Positions 1 to 5,316 of a stretch of DNA of 5,354 nucleotides are shown one piece after another. The first letter of the stretch is position 1, and each line of letters begins with the position of its first letter. Below the pieces are notes generated by a model. It searched no databases. It saw nothing but the letters and a program-made list of their open reading frames with translations, and was not told the DNA's origin. Source of the DNA: Nitrospinota bacterium (GTDB lineage: Bacteria > UBA8248); the NCBI GenBank assembly GCA_011523725.1, contig WTGD01000375.1, positions 1 to 5,354 of the forward strand, read 5' to 3'. The position numbers and the translations under genes are program-made.

Positions 1-97
1 GAGTGGCGCTCAACAGGAACCAGCGCCGCTCGACGCCCATGATGGTGAGCGGCCGACTCAGGGCGGGATGCGCCGGCCAGACTGTTGCGCCCTTCAT
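1..97 (-). CDS. trbD: TrbD/VirB3-like conjugation protein, N-terminal fragment
   Basis: This gene runs off the left edge; 32 codons are visible, starting with ATG at 97-95. The start overlaps the trbC stop in an ATGA arrangement, which implies translational coupling. The visible peptide begins MKGATVWPAHPALSRPLTIM and continues GVERRWFLLSAT. The pattern H-P-x-L-x-R-P-L followed by G-V-E-R-R is the N-terminal signature of the VirB3/TrbD family, small inner-membrane proteins that associate with the VirB4/TrbE ATPase during mating-pair assembly. The hydrophobic segment expected next would begin at about residue 27 and lies mostly outside the window. Position directly after trbC is the usual Trb order, so trbE should follow beyond the edge. 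The assignment rests on a short peptide plus synteny and is fairly secure; the exact subfamily is not. Confidence 0.78.
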   Translation of the reverse strand, partial: MKGATVWPAHPALSRPLTIMGVERRWFLLSAT

Positions 98-417
98 GGC
101 GTGAACAACCAGTCCACGAAGTTCGCGGCGGCCATCGCCATCCCCAGGCCGAAGAGTATTCCCGCCAGCGCCCGCTTGGACCCGCCTTCGCCGAAGGCGA
201 ACATCAACCCGCCGATCACGACGGCGATCAACGACAGACCTCTGGCGATCGGACCGGTCATCTGCTCCGTGAGCTCATTGACGACGTTCACCCACGGGGA
301 GGTGCCCGTCGTGGGCGGAGGCGGAGTTCCCTGAGCCAGAAGCATCTCGGCGGCGCCGACCAGGAAGATGGCGAAGGCGAAAACGAGGACTTTTTCGGGG
401 GTTTTCAAGGGTGTCAT
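94..417 (-). CDS. trbC: TrbC/VirB2-type conjugative pilin
   Basis: This 107-residue protein is the likely major pilin subunit of the mating pilus. Residues 9-28 form a hydrophobic signal peptide ending LLAQG, with probable cleavage near A28. A short proline-rich linker (TPPPPTTGTSP) follows, then two transmembrane helices at about 58-76 and 82-101 separated by a small polar loop, GEGGSKR. This signal peptide plus two-helix plan, with glycine- and alanine-rich helices and a short loop, is typical of TrbC/VirB2 prepilins, and the length matches. The ATG at 417 is well supported: AGGAGG lies at 425-430, seven bases upstream. The stop overlaps the trbD start by four bases. Its normal upstream neighbour trbB is about 1.5 kb away, displaced by a recombinase module on the other strand, so trbC probably needs its own promoter in 418-490. 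No cyclisation signal can be read from the sequence. Confidence 0.88.
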   Translation of the reverse strand: MTPLKTPEKVLVFAFAIFLVGAAEMLLAQGTPPPPTTGTSPWVNVVNELTEQMTGPIARGLSLIAVVIGGLMFAFGEGGSKRALAGILFGLGMAMAAANFVDWLFTP

Positions 418-462
418 GGATGGTCCTCCTCAGGCGGTGGACGGGTGCGCTGTGGTATTCAG

Positions 463-479
463 CGCTAAAGTACGTTACC
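463..479 (-). repeat. Degenerate inverted relative of the dif-like site, left edge of recombinase module
   Basis: On the plus strand the sequence reads CGCTAAAGTA then CGTTACC. The minus-strand reading of the site at 1936-1914 is CGATAAAGTA, TCTTAT, CGTTACC. The two agree at 16 of 17 positions once the six bases TCTTAT are skipped. The copy lies 10 bases before the recombinase ATG and 46 bases before the trbC ATG, exactly where a foreign module would begin. The relative orientation of the two sites is inverted. Whether it is a true half-destroyed recombination site or a shared protein-binding sequence cannot be told from sequence alone. It also sits in the short divergent promoter region shared by trbC and the recombinase gene. 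Confidence 0.4.
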
Positions 480-488
480 TTCAGAGAT

Positions 489-1472
489 ATGACCAATGAT
501 TTGCCTAGAACCTTGAAGCACGAGAAAACCCGAATCGCCCTCCGATCACCCGAGTTTCCCGCCGTCCTTCAACGGGCCGGCGCGAATGCCTGCTTCGCCG
601 CCGACGAGTTCTTCTCCGCGCGGATCTCCAACTGGCAGACCCGCCGGGCCTACGCCCGGGCCGTTCGCTGGTTTTTCAAGTGGTGCGAGGCCGAGGGCCT
701 GGAGCTCCCACACATCACGCCCGGCCTCGCCGGGCGCTTCATCCGCTCCCTGAAGGTCTCGGACGCCACCAAGAATCAGGCGCTCGCCGCCATGCGGCAT
801 TTCTTCGACGTCCTGGTCGAGCGCCACGCCGTCGTCTTGAATCCCTTCCAGTCCGTCCGGGGCATCAAGTACCAGGTGCTGGACGGCAAGACGCCCGAGA
901 TCACCATCTCCCAGGCGCGCATCCTCGTCGCCTCCATCGATCTCAGTCTCCCGATCGGACTCCGCGACCGCGCCATTCTCGGAACCTTCATCACCACCGG
1001 CTGCCGGGTCGGGGCGCTTTGCCGGTTGCGGGTCGGCGATCTGCGTCCTCAAGAGGACGGGCGCACGTTTCGGTTTCGGGAGAAGAATGGCAAAGAACGG
1101 GAGATCCCCGTGAGGAGCGACCTGGACGAGTGGATCGACGAGTACCTACAGGCCGCCGGCATCGCCGGCGACCCTCCGGACTCCCCGCTCTGGCGGCAAG
1201 CACCGAACCTCTGGGGGGCGCTCACCAAGCGGAGGCTCCGGACCTCCGGCGTCCGGGCCATGCTCAAGACGCGGCTGGCCGCCGCCGGGTTGCCCACCAA
1301 CCTGACGCCTCATTCCTTCCGGGTCATGGTCGTGACCGCCCTTTTGGCCCAGAACGTGCCCGTCGAAGAGGTCCAGCACCTGGTCGGGCACTCCCACCCG
1401 TCCACTACCCAGCTCTACGACCGGCGGCGCCGCAGGATCAACCGCAGCATCGTCGAGCGCATCCCTTTCTGA
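489..1472 (+). CDS. Tyrosine recombinase/integrase, complete
   Basis: This 327-residue site-specific DNA recombinase has all catalytic residues in place. An N-terminal SAM-like core-binding domain spans about 34-118 and the catalytic domain about 136-322. Visible active-site residues are R173 (TTGCRVGALCRL), a beta-hairpin lysine (K199 or K202 in FREKNGKEREIPV), H275 and R278 (TPHSFRVM), H301 (LVGHS) and the nucleophile Y310 (TTQLYDRRRRR). The size is that of Xer-like and plasmid-borne integrases rather than large phage integrases with an arm-binding domain. I chose ATG 489 because upstream in-frame starts (GTG 411, ATG 420) would overlap the ribosome-binding site and start of divergent trbC. 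However, no good Shine-Dalgarno precedes 489, so the start is not firm. It is the only plus-strand gene here and splits trbB from trbC. It converges on the minus-strand gene at 1626. Its substrate may be the dif-like site at 1914-1941. The exact family is unresolved. Confidence 0.93.
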   Translation: MTNDLPRTLKHEKTRIALRSPEFPAVLQRAGANACFAADEFFSARISNWQTRRAYARAVRWFFKWCEAEGLELPHITPGLAGRFIRSLKVSDATKNQALAAMRHFFDVLVERHAVVLNPFQSVRGIKYQVLDGKTPEITISQARILVASIDLSLPIGLRDRAILGTFITTGCRVGALCRLRVGDLRPQEDGRTFRFREKNGKEREIPVRSDLDEWIDEYLQAAGIAGDPPDSPLWRQAPNLWGALTKRRLRTSGVRAMLKTRLAAAGLPTNLTPHSFRVMVVTALLAQNVPVEEVQHLVGHSHPSTTQLYDRRRRRINRSIVERIPF

Positions 1473-1509
1473 CGTCACTCCTAGCCCGCGTGGACCCGGT
1501 CGCGCGAGG

Positions 1510-1527
1510 GTCCCATTCTGATGGGAC
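1510..1527. repeat. Short hairpin, 7-bp stem, downstream of recombinase gene
   Basis: GTCCCAT (1510-1516) pairs perfectly with ATGGGAC (1521-1527) around the loop TCTG. It lies 37 bases after the recombinase stop and is the first of three hairpins in the gap between two convergent genes. There is no T-run after it, so alone it is a weak terminator candidate. Confidence 0.5.
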
Positions 1528-1542
1528 GTGCGACGGGCAGGA

Positions 1543-1589
1543 GCGCCAGAACCCCGGCTGGCCCAGTGAGCCAGCCGGGGTTCTGGCGC
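1543..1589. terminator. Perfect 20-bp stem hairpin between convergent genes, probable bidirectional terminator
   Basis: The 20 bases at 1543-1562 (starting GCGCCAGAACCCC) are an exact reverse complement of 1570-1589, with a seven-base loop CCAGTGA. It is 71 bases past the recombinase stop and 37 bases past the end of the minus-strand small gene, where a bidirectional terminator would be expected. The stem is longer than a typical intrinsic terminator and has no T-tract on either strand. It may instead be a structural or REP-like element. The palindrome itself is certain; its role is inferred. Confidence 0.5.
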
Positions 1590-1602
1590 AACTGGGGGGT
1601 CT

Positions 1603-1620
1603 GGGGGGACAGGTCCCCCC
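1603..1620. repeat. G-run/C-run palindrome
   Basis: GGGGGGAC (1603-1610) is the reverse complement of GTCCCCCC (1613-1620), separated by only AG. A second run of six G's lies just upstream at 1594-1599. The element ends six bases before the stop codon of the minus-strand small gene. It is probably part of the same terminator cluster as the 20-bp hairpin. Confidence 0.45.
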
Positions 1621-1625
1621 GGTCC

Positions 1626-1838
1626 TTATGCAGCGGGCTGGCGGGTGATCGCTTCGCGCAGGCCGTCCAGCAGGCCCTCCAGGTGCGCCATGCGCTCCCG
1701 GAGTTCCCCCATATGCGATTCCAGCCGATCCATCCAGGATTCCAGCCGGTCGATCCGGGATTCGAGGCGGCGGTTCAAGTAGATCATGAATCCGACGATG
1801 ACGGCGGGGGAAATCCAGGGCGCAAGTTCTGGGGGCAT
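1626..1838 (-). CDS. Small membrane-anchored coiled-coil protein, unknown function
   Basis: This is a 70-residue protein of no family I recognise. Residues 8-21 (WISPAVIVGFMIYL) form one hydrophobic helix, long enough to be a membrane anchor. Residues 24-65 are six near-perfect heptads: RLESRID, RLESWMD, RLESHMG, ELRERMA, HLEGLLD and GLREAIT. They have leucine or isoleucine/methionine at the core positions and charged residues between, a parallel coiled-coil pattern. ATG 1838 is well supported by AGGAGA at 1845-1850, six bases upstream. The gene lies on the same strand as trbB, 124 bases after it, but on the far side of the dif-like site. It therefore seems to belong to the recombinase module, converging with the integrase. 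Its high charge and regular heptads suggest an oligomeric membrane protein. Any link to recombination, exclusion or conjugation is speculation. Confidence 0.75.
   Translation of the reverse strand: MPPELAPWISPAVIVGFMIYLNRRLESRIDRLESWMDRLESHMGELRERMAHLEGLLDGLREAITRQPAA
1717..1770 (-). repeat. 21-bp tandem repeat inside the coiled-coil gene
   Basis: Units begin with GATTC at 1717, 1738 and 1759. The first two share GATTCCAGCCG followed by a diverged tail; the third is partial and more diverged (GATTCGAGGCGG). Each 21-bp unit encodes one heptad beginning with RLES, so the coiled coil appears to have grown by in-frame duplication of seven codons. Confidence 0.7.
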
Positions 1839-1913
1839 CCGTTATCTCCTGGAAACCAGAATAGCATCCCGGATCTGAAGAGGGCCGTTGACATTTCCAG
1901 CGCGGGAACCTAG

Positions 1914-1941
1914 GGTAACGATAAGATACTTTATCGTTATA
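1914..1941 (+). other. dif-like palindrome, candidate recombination or attachment site
   Basis: The site has the left arm GGTAACGATAA (1914-1924), a 6-bp spacer GATACT (1925-1930) and the right arm TTATCGTTATA (1931-1941). The inner nine bases of each arm are exact inverted repeats. Eleven-base arms ending ATAA and beginning TTAT around six bases is the known layout of XerC/XerD dif and plasmid pdif sites. Seven of eleven left-arm positions match the E. coli dif left arm GGTGCGCATAA as I remember it. The site is AT-rich in GC-rich surroundings, lies 21 bases past the trbB stop and shares a window with a complete tyrosine recombinase. The alternatives are an operator for a dimeric repressor or a chance palindrome; an intrinsic terminator is unlikely because the stem is AT-rich. 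Confidence 0.5.
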
Positions 1942-1962
1942 ATAAAGATCTCTAAGCCCTTC

Positions 1963-2958
1963 TTATTGGACGCTCGCACCCGATCCGAGCGCAGCCAAGC
2001 GAGGGGCCTCGAAGAGGACGGGTATGTAGGCCCAGCGCCGCGACTCGGCATCGTAGTCGCTCACGCGGATCGCATCCTCGACGTAGCGGTGGCCTCGCCT
2101 CCGCGTGATGTGGATGACCAAGTCGATGGCGTCCACGACGCCTCGGCACGTGACCTCCCAGGGGAGATTCCCGCCGGCCTGCATGGCGCAGTTCGCCAGA
2201 CGCGACAAGGCGCTCTCGGCGTTGTTGGCGTGGATGGTGGTGAGACTGCCGCCATGACCAGTGTTCAGGGCCTGAAGCAAGTCGGCCGCCTCGCCACCGC
2301 GGACCTCTCCGACGACGATGTGGTCGGGCCGGTGGCGAAGGGAATGCCGGACCAGGTCACGGATCGTGACCCCGTGCTCGCCACTCAAGGCCCGCGCCTC
2401 GAAGCGAACGCAGTTCGCGCTGTCGATGCGAAGCTCCAGGGTGTCCTCGATGGAAACGATTCGCTCATCGTCCGGGAGCAACTCGATCAAGGCGTTCAGG
2501 AGCGTCGTCTTGCCGGAGCCGGTACCGCCGGAGACCAGGATGTTGTGGCGATTGCGCAACACCTGGCTCGCCTCGTCGAGGAGCTCCTTGGGCAACGATC
2601 CCATTTGGACGAGATCCTCGGCGGAGAAACTGCGCTTTCCAAAGCGCCGGATCGTGATGGCGACGGCCGGAATCGCCGGGGGGACGCAGATGGCGACGCG
2701 GCTCCCGTCATCGAGTCGAGCGTCGATCAGCGGGTGTTTGTCCGGATCCAGGCCGAGCGGGCGGGCGATGTGAATCGCGGCGCGCTCCAGAGCGCGTGCG
2801 TCCAGCTGCGGGGCTGGATGGGGAATGAGCCGGCCTGATTTCTCGATCCAGACGTTGCGCGGCCCGTTGATCATGATCTCGCTGATGTCCGCATCGTCGA
2901 GCAGGCCTTCCAGGCCGGGAAGGAAAGGGGCGAGTGCGGCGAGTCCTCGGGCGGGCAT
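1963..2958 (-). CDS. trbB: TrbB/VirB11-type conjugation ATPase
   Basis: This 331-residue hexameric traffic ATPase sits at the cytoplasmic base of the type IV secretion channel and powers pilus biogenesis and substrate transfer. The N-terminal domain includes the family signature ADISEIMINGP (23-33). The Walker A motif GGTGSGKT is at 144-151, the Asp box EDTLEL at 171-176, the Walker B region HIVVGEVRGGEA at 213-224 and the His box GHGGSLTTIHAN at 234-245. All key residues are present and the length fits TrbB (about 320-350). The chosen ATG (2958-2956) overlaps the traG stop in TGATG, implying coupled translation. The same frame is open upstream to 3129, but that 57-residue extension overlaps traG, lacks family similarity and is proline/glycine-rich. 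The C-terminus ends at a TAA just before the dif-like site. Identity is secure; TrbB is preferred over VirB11 because of the traG and trbC/trbD neighbours. Confidence 0.95.
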   Translation of the reverse strand: MPARGLAALAPFLPGLEGLLDDADISEIMINGPRNVWIEKSGRLIPHPAPQLDARALERAAIHIARPLGLDPDKHPLIDARLDDGSRVAICVPPAIPAVAITIRRFGKRSFSAEDLVQMGSLPKELLDEASQVLRNRHNILVSGGTGSGKTTLLNALIELLPDDERIVSIEDTLELRIDSANCVRFEARALSGEHGVTIRDLVRHSLRHRPDHIVVGEVRGGEAADLLQALNTGHGGSLTTIHANNAESALSRLANCAMQAGGNLPWEVTCRGVVDAIDLVIHITRRRGHRYVEDAIRVSDYDAESRRWAYIPVLFEAPRLAALGSGASVQ

Positions 2959-5126
2959 CAGATCTTTCCCCTGGATCTGGCCTCCCAGTAGCCGAGATCG
3001 CGGGGCAGGTAGTAGGGCTTGAGGTAAACCCGCGTGGCCTCCAGGGCCTGCTTGCCATCGTAGGGAATACAGATGGCCTGGCAGTTCTCCAAGCGGGCGA
3101 AGTCCCGGGGCTGAAAGAGCGCTTGCCAACTCAAATTGTAATTCTTAGTCCAGCCCATATCCTTCTGGCCGGAACCGACGGTGGCGGTGAGGGGGGAGAC
3201 ACCTGCGGTTCGGGAAGTCTCGCTGAGGCCCCAACTGGCTTTGACGCGCTCGACCTCCCCGGAGAGACTCGCCGCGAGTTGGGTGGAGGCGTCATCGGAC
3301 AGCGAAAGGAAAATGCGGGTTCGAAGCGTCTGAAGCAGCGCCCGCCAAGCCTCGGAGCTGCCCAGCACGGCGCGCAGTGACGACACGGACTGGGTGGCGA
3401 CGATGGGGATGCATTTGCTCTGGCGGGTCAACGCGAATGACTTCTCATCTCCGGAAGGATCATCCTCGCCGGCGGTGGCGAACTGCTGATACTCGTCGCA
3501 GATAAAGACGGCGGGCCGGAAATACCGTTTGGGCTCGGCCTTCATCTTGGCCGGCCGAAGCATGAGAGCCTGCAGCCAAGCGTTCTTGAGCATGACGCCG
3601 ACGGCGCGCCCCAGCGCGGGGTTCGCCCCGGCGGGCATGTTCAGGGCCAGGACGCTGCCCCGATCGATGAGGGTCTTGAGGGAGGGCAACTGGCCGGTGT
3701 GGACGCCCTCTCCGACTGCTGCAGGCTGGTCCGCCTCGACGGGTTTTTCCGGACAGAAGGCGGACGCGATCTTGGGGATGTCGAACATGCTCAGGAAGAC
3801 GGAGACCCCCTCGATGATGGAACTTCGGAGCTTCTTGCTGAGCTTCATCCAGTCCTTCTCGTACCAGAGGTGAATCGCGTCGACGATCTCCTGGTCCTCG
3901 GTGCGCCGCGTTGGGCCCTCTTGCTTGGCCTCGATGTTGAGGCCACGCAGCGCGCCGGGCAGGTCCGTCCTCCACGAGGTCCACATGCGGCGAGTCTTCA
4001 GGTCCTCGGTCCACTGGCCGAGCTCGTCGAGGGCGTCCGAGTGGGCCAGCGCCGCCTCGAGGGGAATGGAGATGGTCCGCTTCCCGGCCTTGCGCTGGGC
4101 GTATCGTTCCGCTTCCCGGATCCGTTTCAGGAGCAGATCCGAATCGATGGCGCAACGGTAGACGTCGCGCAAGGTCACCCATCCGCCCTCGCGGGCGCGG
4201 TGGGTCTGGATGATCCAGCGCACCAGGTTCGTGGAGGCCTGCTGCCAGAAGGGTTCCTTGCCCTTGCCGAAGAGCTGGTTGAGCAGGGACGAGATGGTGT
4301 AGGCCAGCGAGTAGGGATCCAGCCACGTGGCGCTGAGGGGATTCCAGCTGCGCCCGGTGCCGATGCCGATCTCGACGTAGTCCTCTTCGCGGCCGGCGGC
4401 GGCGAGGATTTCCCGGACCTGGTGGCAGAAGTCCCCCTTGACCTCCAGGACCAAGGCAGCGGCCCGCCGGTGTCGATCTTTGGCCTGCCAACTCAGAAGC
4501 TGTTCGGCGAAGGGGTACATGCACGCGGAGGTCTTGCCGGTGCCGACGGCCCCGAAGATGGCGACTCCGGTGTAGAGGCCCTTCTCGGGGATGGTGAGCC
4601 AAGACGGAAGCCCGATTTCTCGAGGCTCTACCGGGTGGTGAACCTCTCCGACGACGAGGCTGGGAGACGCGTCGCGTGGAGACTGGGGCCAGCCGGGAAG
4701 ATGGCCCCAGTGGCGGCCCCGCCGCCGGGAATGGCCCCAGACGCGCCAGACCGAGATGGAGACGTAGCCGAACAACCAGGCTCCCACAGCGGGAGCGGCG
4801 ATGCCGGCAACGAACACGGCCGCCGCAATCCGGGGCGAGTTGCGGGCGATGTGATCCAGCAGTTCGTTGTCTCCGGAGGCCGGGAAGGGTACATAGAAAA
4901 CGTTCCAGACGGCGACGGCGAGACCGGCCCCGAAGACGGTGGCCTTGGGCCACCGGATCAAGATTCGGACGGTCCGCGCGGCGATCTTCCCGCCGGCGAT
5001 GACGCCCCGGCCACTCCAAGTGACGATCTTGCCGACGAAGGCCAGGGAGTAGGCGAGGATCCACGCGATGGTGCGGACCGGTTCGGGGAGTTGCTCCCAG
5101 CGCCGCGGCTCTTCGTTCGTCCTCAC
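2958..5126 (-). CDS. traG: TraG/VirD4-type type IV coupling protein
   Basis: This 722-residue coupling ATPase links the relaxase-DNA complex to the type IV secretion channel at the inner membrane. N-terminal hydrophobic helices lie at about 17-37, 63-80 and 99-121 (the first is weaker), with a basic stretch after them. Walker A GAVGTGKT is at 192-199, preceded by the typical EKGLYTGVAIF. LEVKGDF (227-233) corresponds to the conserved DPKGE-like motif of the family. Walker B is VFICDEYQQF at 540-549, and IPIVATQSVSSL (573-584) is the conserved glutamine motif. The length somewhat exceeds IncP TraG (about 635). The start is GTG at 5126: no in-frame ATG gives the full first membrane helix, and a weak GGGAAGG lies five bases upstream. 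Its stop overlaps the trbB start. The family assignment is secure, the precise start less so. Confidence 0.93.
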   Translation of the reverse strand: MRTNEEPRRWEQLPEPVRTIAWILAYSLAFVGKIVTWSGRGVIAGGKIAARTVRILIRWPKATVFGAGLAVAVWNVFYVPFPASGDNELLDHIARNSPRIAAAVFVAGIAAPAVGAWLFGYVSISVWRVWGHSRRRGRHWGHLPGWPQSPRDASPSLVVGEVHHPVEPREIGLPSWLTIPEKGLYTGVAIFGAVGTGKTSACMYPFAEQLLSWQAKDRHRRAAALVLEVKGDFCHQVREILAAAGREEDYVEIGIGTGRSWNPLSATWLDPYSLAYTISSLLNQLFGKGKEPFWQQASTNLVRWIIQTHRAREGGWVTLRDVYRCAIDSDLLLKRIREAERYAQRKAGKRTISIPLEAALAHSDALDELGQWTEDLKTRRMWTSWRTDLPGALRGLNIEAKQEGPTRRTEDQEIVDAIHLWYEKDWMKLSKKLRSSIIEGVSVFLSMFDIPKIASAFCPEKPVEADQPAAVGEGVHTGQLPSLKTLIDRGSVLALNMPAGANPALGRAVGVMLKNAWLQALMLRPAKMKAEPKRYFRPAVFICDEYQQFATAGEDDPSGDEKSFALTRQSKCIPIVATQSVSSLRAVLGSSEAWRALLQTLRTRIFLSLSDDASTQLAASLSGEVERVKASWGLSETSRTAGVSPLTATVGSGQKDMGWTKNYNLSWQALFQPRDFARLENCQAICIPYDGKQALEATRVYLKPYYLPRDLGYWEARSRGKI

Positions 5127-5162
5127 AAGAGCCTTCCCGCAGGGATAAGTAGAGTGGTAACG

Positions 5163-5271
5163 GTGAAGTGAGCGACCCGCCCGCCCGTCACGCCGGTGTC
5201 AAACGGCGTGTCAAACGGGCGACCCTGGCGTGAAGTGCGAAGCACGAAAAAAGGGGGGTCGCTCACTTCAC
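5163..5271. repeat. 109-bp element with perfect 16-bp terminal inverted repeats
   Basis: GTGAAGTGAGCGACCC (5163-5178) is the exact reverse complement of 5256-5271. Inside lies a nested hairpin: GCCCGT plus CACGCCG (5183-5195) pair with CGGCGTG (5204-5210) and ACGGGC (5215-5220), leaving a four-base bulge. GTGAAGTG recurs in direct orientation at 5230-5237 and could pair alternatively with CACTTCAC at 5264-5271. No clear target-site duplication flanks the element. The size and plan suit a MITE/REP-like repeat or a structured RNA leader for traG. Confidence 0.55.
5196..5219 (+). repeat. 12-bp tandem repeat, two copies
   Basis: GTGTCAAACGGC (5196-5207) is followed immediately by GTGTCAAACGGG (5208-5219), differing only in the last base. 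It lies within the nested hairpin of the 109-bp element. Two copies are too few to argue for a replication iteron. Confidence 0.6.
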
Positions 5272-5273
5272 TA

Positions 5274-5316
5274 CCCTGACCTCCCCGGACTTCCTTGAAC
5301 TCCGGGGAGGTCAGGG
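5274..5316. terminator. Hairpin with perfect 16-bp stem upstream of the traG region
   Basis: CCCTGACCTCCCCGGA (5274-5289) is the exact reverse complement of 5301-5316, with an 11-base loop (5290-5300). Neither strand has a convincing T-run after the stem; the plus strand has GGAAAA beyond it. It begins two bases after the 109-bp element. It could terminate a minus-strand gene ending at 5340, but a structural role in DNA transfer or in a repeat element is equally possible. The palindrome is certain, the function not. Confidence 0.4.

Noticed and set aside
680..1648. 322-residue open frame on the plus strand
   Set aside because: It is an out-of-frame shadow of the recombinase gene, very rich in arginine, proline and histidine.
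1914..1941. Intrinsic terminator for trbB
   Set aside because: The stem is only nine base pairs and mostly AT, and no T-run follows on the minus strand.
1888..1943. Plus-strand promoter boxes TTGACA (1888-1893) and TATAAT (1938-1943)
   Set aside because: The two boxes are 44 bases apart and neither has a good partner at 16-18 bases. A plus-strand transcript here would only run antisense into trbB.
1888..2838. 316-residue open frame on the plus strand
   Set aside because: It is antisense to trbB, whose VirB11 motifs are complete; it has no domain of its own.
2959..3129. 57-residue N-terminal extension of TrbB
   Set aside because: It overlaps traG completely, does not resemble TrbB N-termini, and the coupled start at 2958 explains the gene better.
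3460..5064. 534-residue open frame on the minus strand
   Set aside because: It is a frame-shifted shadow of traG, arginine- and proline-rich, with no motifs; the other frame has Walker A, Walker B and membrane helices.
3699..5171. 490-residue open frame on the plus strand
   Set aside because: It is antisense to traG, rich in glycine, aspartate and proline as expected from a GC-rich complement, with no recognisable domain.
5196..5219. CRISPR or iteron array
   Set aside because: There are only two adjacent 12-bp copies with no spacers, contained within a hairpin.
5163..5271. Integron attC site
   Set aside because: The characteristic GTTRRRY and RYYYAAC core boxes are absent from the ends of the palindrome.
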